Shown here: positions 5,659 through 6,640 of the stretch, piece after piece
Layout: the number at the start of each line of letters is the position of its first letter
Numbering within the stretch: the first letter of the stretch is position 1
Source of the DNA: Parcubacteria group bacterium
Lineage (GTDB): Bacteria; Patescibacteriota; Minisyncoccia; SW-4-49-11
DNA length: 6,640 bases
Assembly (NCBI GenBank): GCA_003565105.1
Contig: PXDG01000082.1
Coordinates: 1-6,640, forward strand
Direction: 5' to 3'
Translations under genes and position numbers: made by a program
The notes under the pieces: model-generated
Databases searched by the model: none
Told to the model about the DNA's origin: nothing
Seen by the model: only the letters and a program-made list of their open reading frames with translations

Positions 5659-6640
5659 TCCCCGTAACAAAACCATTTATGCCTCCTCATGAGGAGTACC
5701 TGCAATACCTGCAAGGGATATGGGAGCGGAAATATCTGACCAATAACGGGCCTTTGGTACAAGAGCTGGAACAGAGGCTGAAAACTTACCTGGGCGTTGA
5801 GCATCTGCTCTACCTTTCCAATGGCACCATTGCCCTCCAAATAGCTATCAAAGCACTGGGTCTCAAAGGGGAGGTCATCACCACGCCCTTCTCCTATGTG
5901 GCCACCACCTCCAGTATTGTATGGGAGGGATGCACCCCTGTATTTGTGGATATCGACCCCGGTACCCTGAATATAGATCCGAAACGTATAGAAGAGGCCA
6001 TTACGGAGCATACATCGGGAATACTGGCTACGCATGTATTTGGCAATCCCTGTGATATTGAGGCGATACACTCCATTGCGGAAAAGCACAAACTGAAAGT
6101 AATCTACGATGCCGCTCACTGTTTTGGCACCACCTACAAAGGGAAGTCGGTTTTTGACTATGGTGATATCAGTAGCACGAGTTTTCATGCCACCAAGTTA
6201 TTCCATACTGTTGAGGGCGGTGCCCTGTTTACAAGTGATAAAGATCTGAACTACAGGATGAGTCAGATGCGAAATTTCGGGCATGCAGGTTTTGAAAAAT
6301 ATGACGGGGTGGGCATTAACGGTAAAAACTCGGAGTTGCATGCTGCTATGGGCCTTACAAACCTCACATATATTGATGAAATTTTGCATAACAGAAAGAG
6401 CCAGTGTCTTAATTACCGGCGGTTGTTGAAAAATGTTTCGGTACGCACTGTTACCATACAGGAGCACAGCCAATGGAATTATGCCTACTATCCCGTAATT
6501 TTTGAAAGTGAGGCAGCTGCTTTAAAAGTAAAAGCTGCATTGGAGCAGCAGGATATTCACCCCCGCAGGTACTTCTATCCGAGTCTCGACACATTGGAAT
6601 ATGTAGCAACGGAGGAGGTAAGCGTGTCTAAAGATATTTC
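5655..6640 (+). CDS. DegT/DnrJ/EryC1/StrS sugar aminotransferase (3'-truncated)
   Basis: This PLP enzyme should aminate a keto-sugar nucleotide, with glutamate as the usual amino donor. 328 codons are open to the window edge; full-length relatives are about 365-380, so some 40-50 residues are missing. The start IPVTKPFMPP and WERKYLTNNGPLVQELE (25-41) are typical of the family. SNGT (55-58) binds the cofactor phosphate. D152 in YDAAHCFG contacts the PLP ring nitrogen. K181 in SFHATKLF is the Schiff-base lysine, followed by EGGAL. RNFGHAGF (from about 210) is the substrate loop. The gene starts at GTG within GTGA, overlapping the previous stop, so translation is coupled. With rmlA and rmlB nearby, the likely substrate is dTDP-4-keto-6-deoxyglucose, giving a VioA-like 4-amino sugar. 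A 3-amino product would also need a ketoisomerase, which is not seen. Several minus-strand ORFs here are only shadows. Confidence 0.92.
   Translation, partial: MIPVTKPFMPPHEEYLQYLQGIWERKYLTNNGPLVQELEQRLKTYLGVEHLLYLSNGTIALQIAIKALGLKGEVITTPFSYVATTSSIVWEGCTPVFVDIDPGTLNIDPKRIEEAITEHTSGILATHVFGNPCDIEAIHSIAEKHKLKVIYDAAHCFGTTYKGKSVFDYGDISSTSFHATKLFHTVEGGALFTSDKDLNYRMSQMRNFGHAGFEKYDGVGINGKNSELHAAMGLTNLTYIDEILHNRKSQCLNYRRLLKNVSVRTVTIQEHSQWNYAYYPVIFESEAAALKVKAALEQQDIHPRRYFYPSLDTLEYVATEEVSVSKDI

Noticed and set aside
5574..6473. Minus-strand ORFs at 5574-6188, 5894-6091 and 6198-6473
   Set aside because: They lie opposite the sugar aminotransferase, which has all its motifs in the + frame. Their translations show no family features.
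1..6640. tRNA, rRNA, CRISPR array, transposase or phage genes
   Set aside because: None was seen: no spaced direct repeats, no cloverleaf-like segment and no transposase motif on either strand.

Overview
The window is a slice of a surface-polysaccharide or glycoconjugate biosynthesis cluster. All seven genes lie on the + strand, and the first and last are cut by the window edges. The organism looks like a member of Bacteroidota, Balneolota or a related phylum. The signs are moderate GC, AT-rich spacers, several ATG starts with no Shine-Dalgarno sequence, and a TAnnTTTG promoter-like element. This assignment is an impression from style, not a proof.

Layout: (1) 1-672, the C-terminal ATPase domain of an ABC exporter or flippase of the MsbA/PglK type. 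(2) 673-902, a spacer rich in inverted repeats. (3) 903-1586, a class I SAM-dependent methyltransferase, followed after 4 bases by (4) 1591-2424, a PAPS-type sulfotransferase. This pair is visibly more AT-rich than most of the window. (5) 2425-2751, a 327-base non-coding stretch with two hairpins and what looks like a decayed intergenic repeat. (6) 2752-3816 rmlB and (7) 3904-4785 rmlA, the first two enzymes of the dTDP-deoxysugar pathway in reverse order. (8) 4786-4944, a spacer with a possible promoter. (9) 4945-5658, a second sulfotransferase-like gene from a different family (GxNKTGTTS P-loop). It overlaps by 4 bases (10) 5655-6640, a DegT/DnrJ/EryC1/StrS sugar aminotransferase that runs off the right edge.

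How they fit together: RmlA makes dTDP-glucose and RmlB makes dTDP-4-keto-6-deoxy-D-glucose. Neither rmlC nor rmlD is seen, and the next pathway-type gene is a PLP sugar aminotransferase. The product may therefore be a dTDP-amino-dideoxyhexose (for example the VioA-type 4-amino-4,6-dideoxyglucose) rather than L-rhamnose. Two sulfotransferases and a methyltransferase suggest a sulfated, possibly methylated glycan. The ABC protein could flip or export the lipid-linked product. Every family here is known. The unusual part is the combination: two unrelated sulfotransferase types interleaved with dTDP-aminosugar genes, with signs of mosaic assembly.
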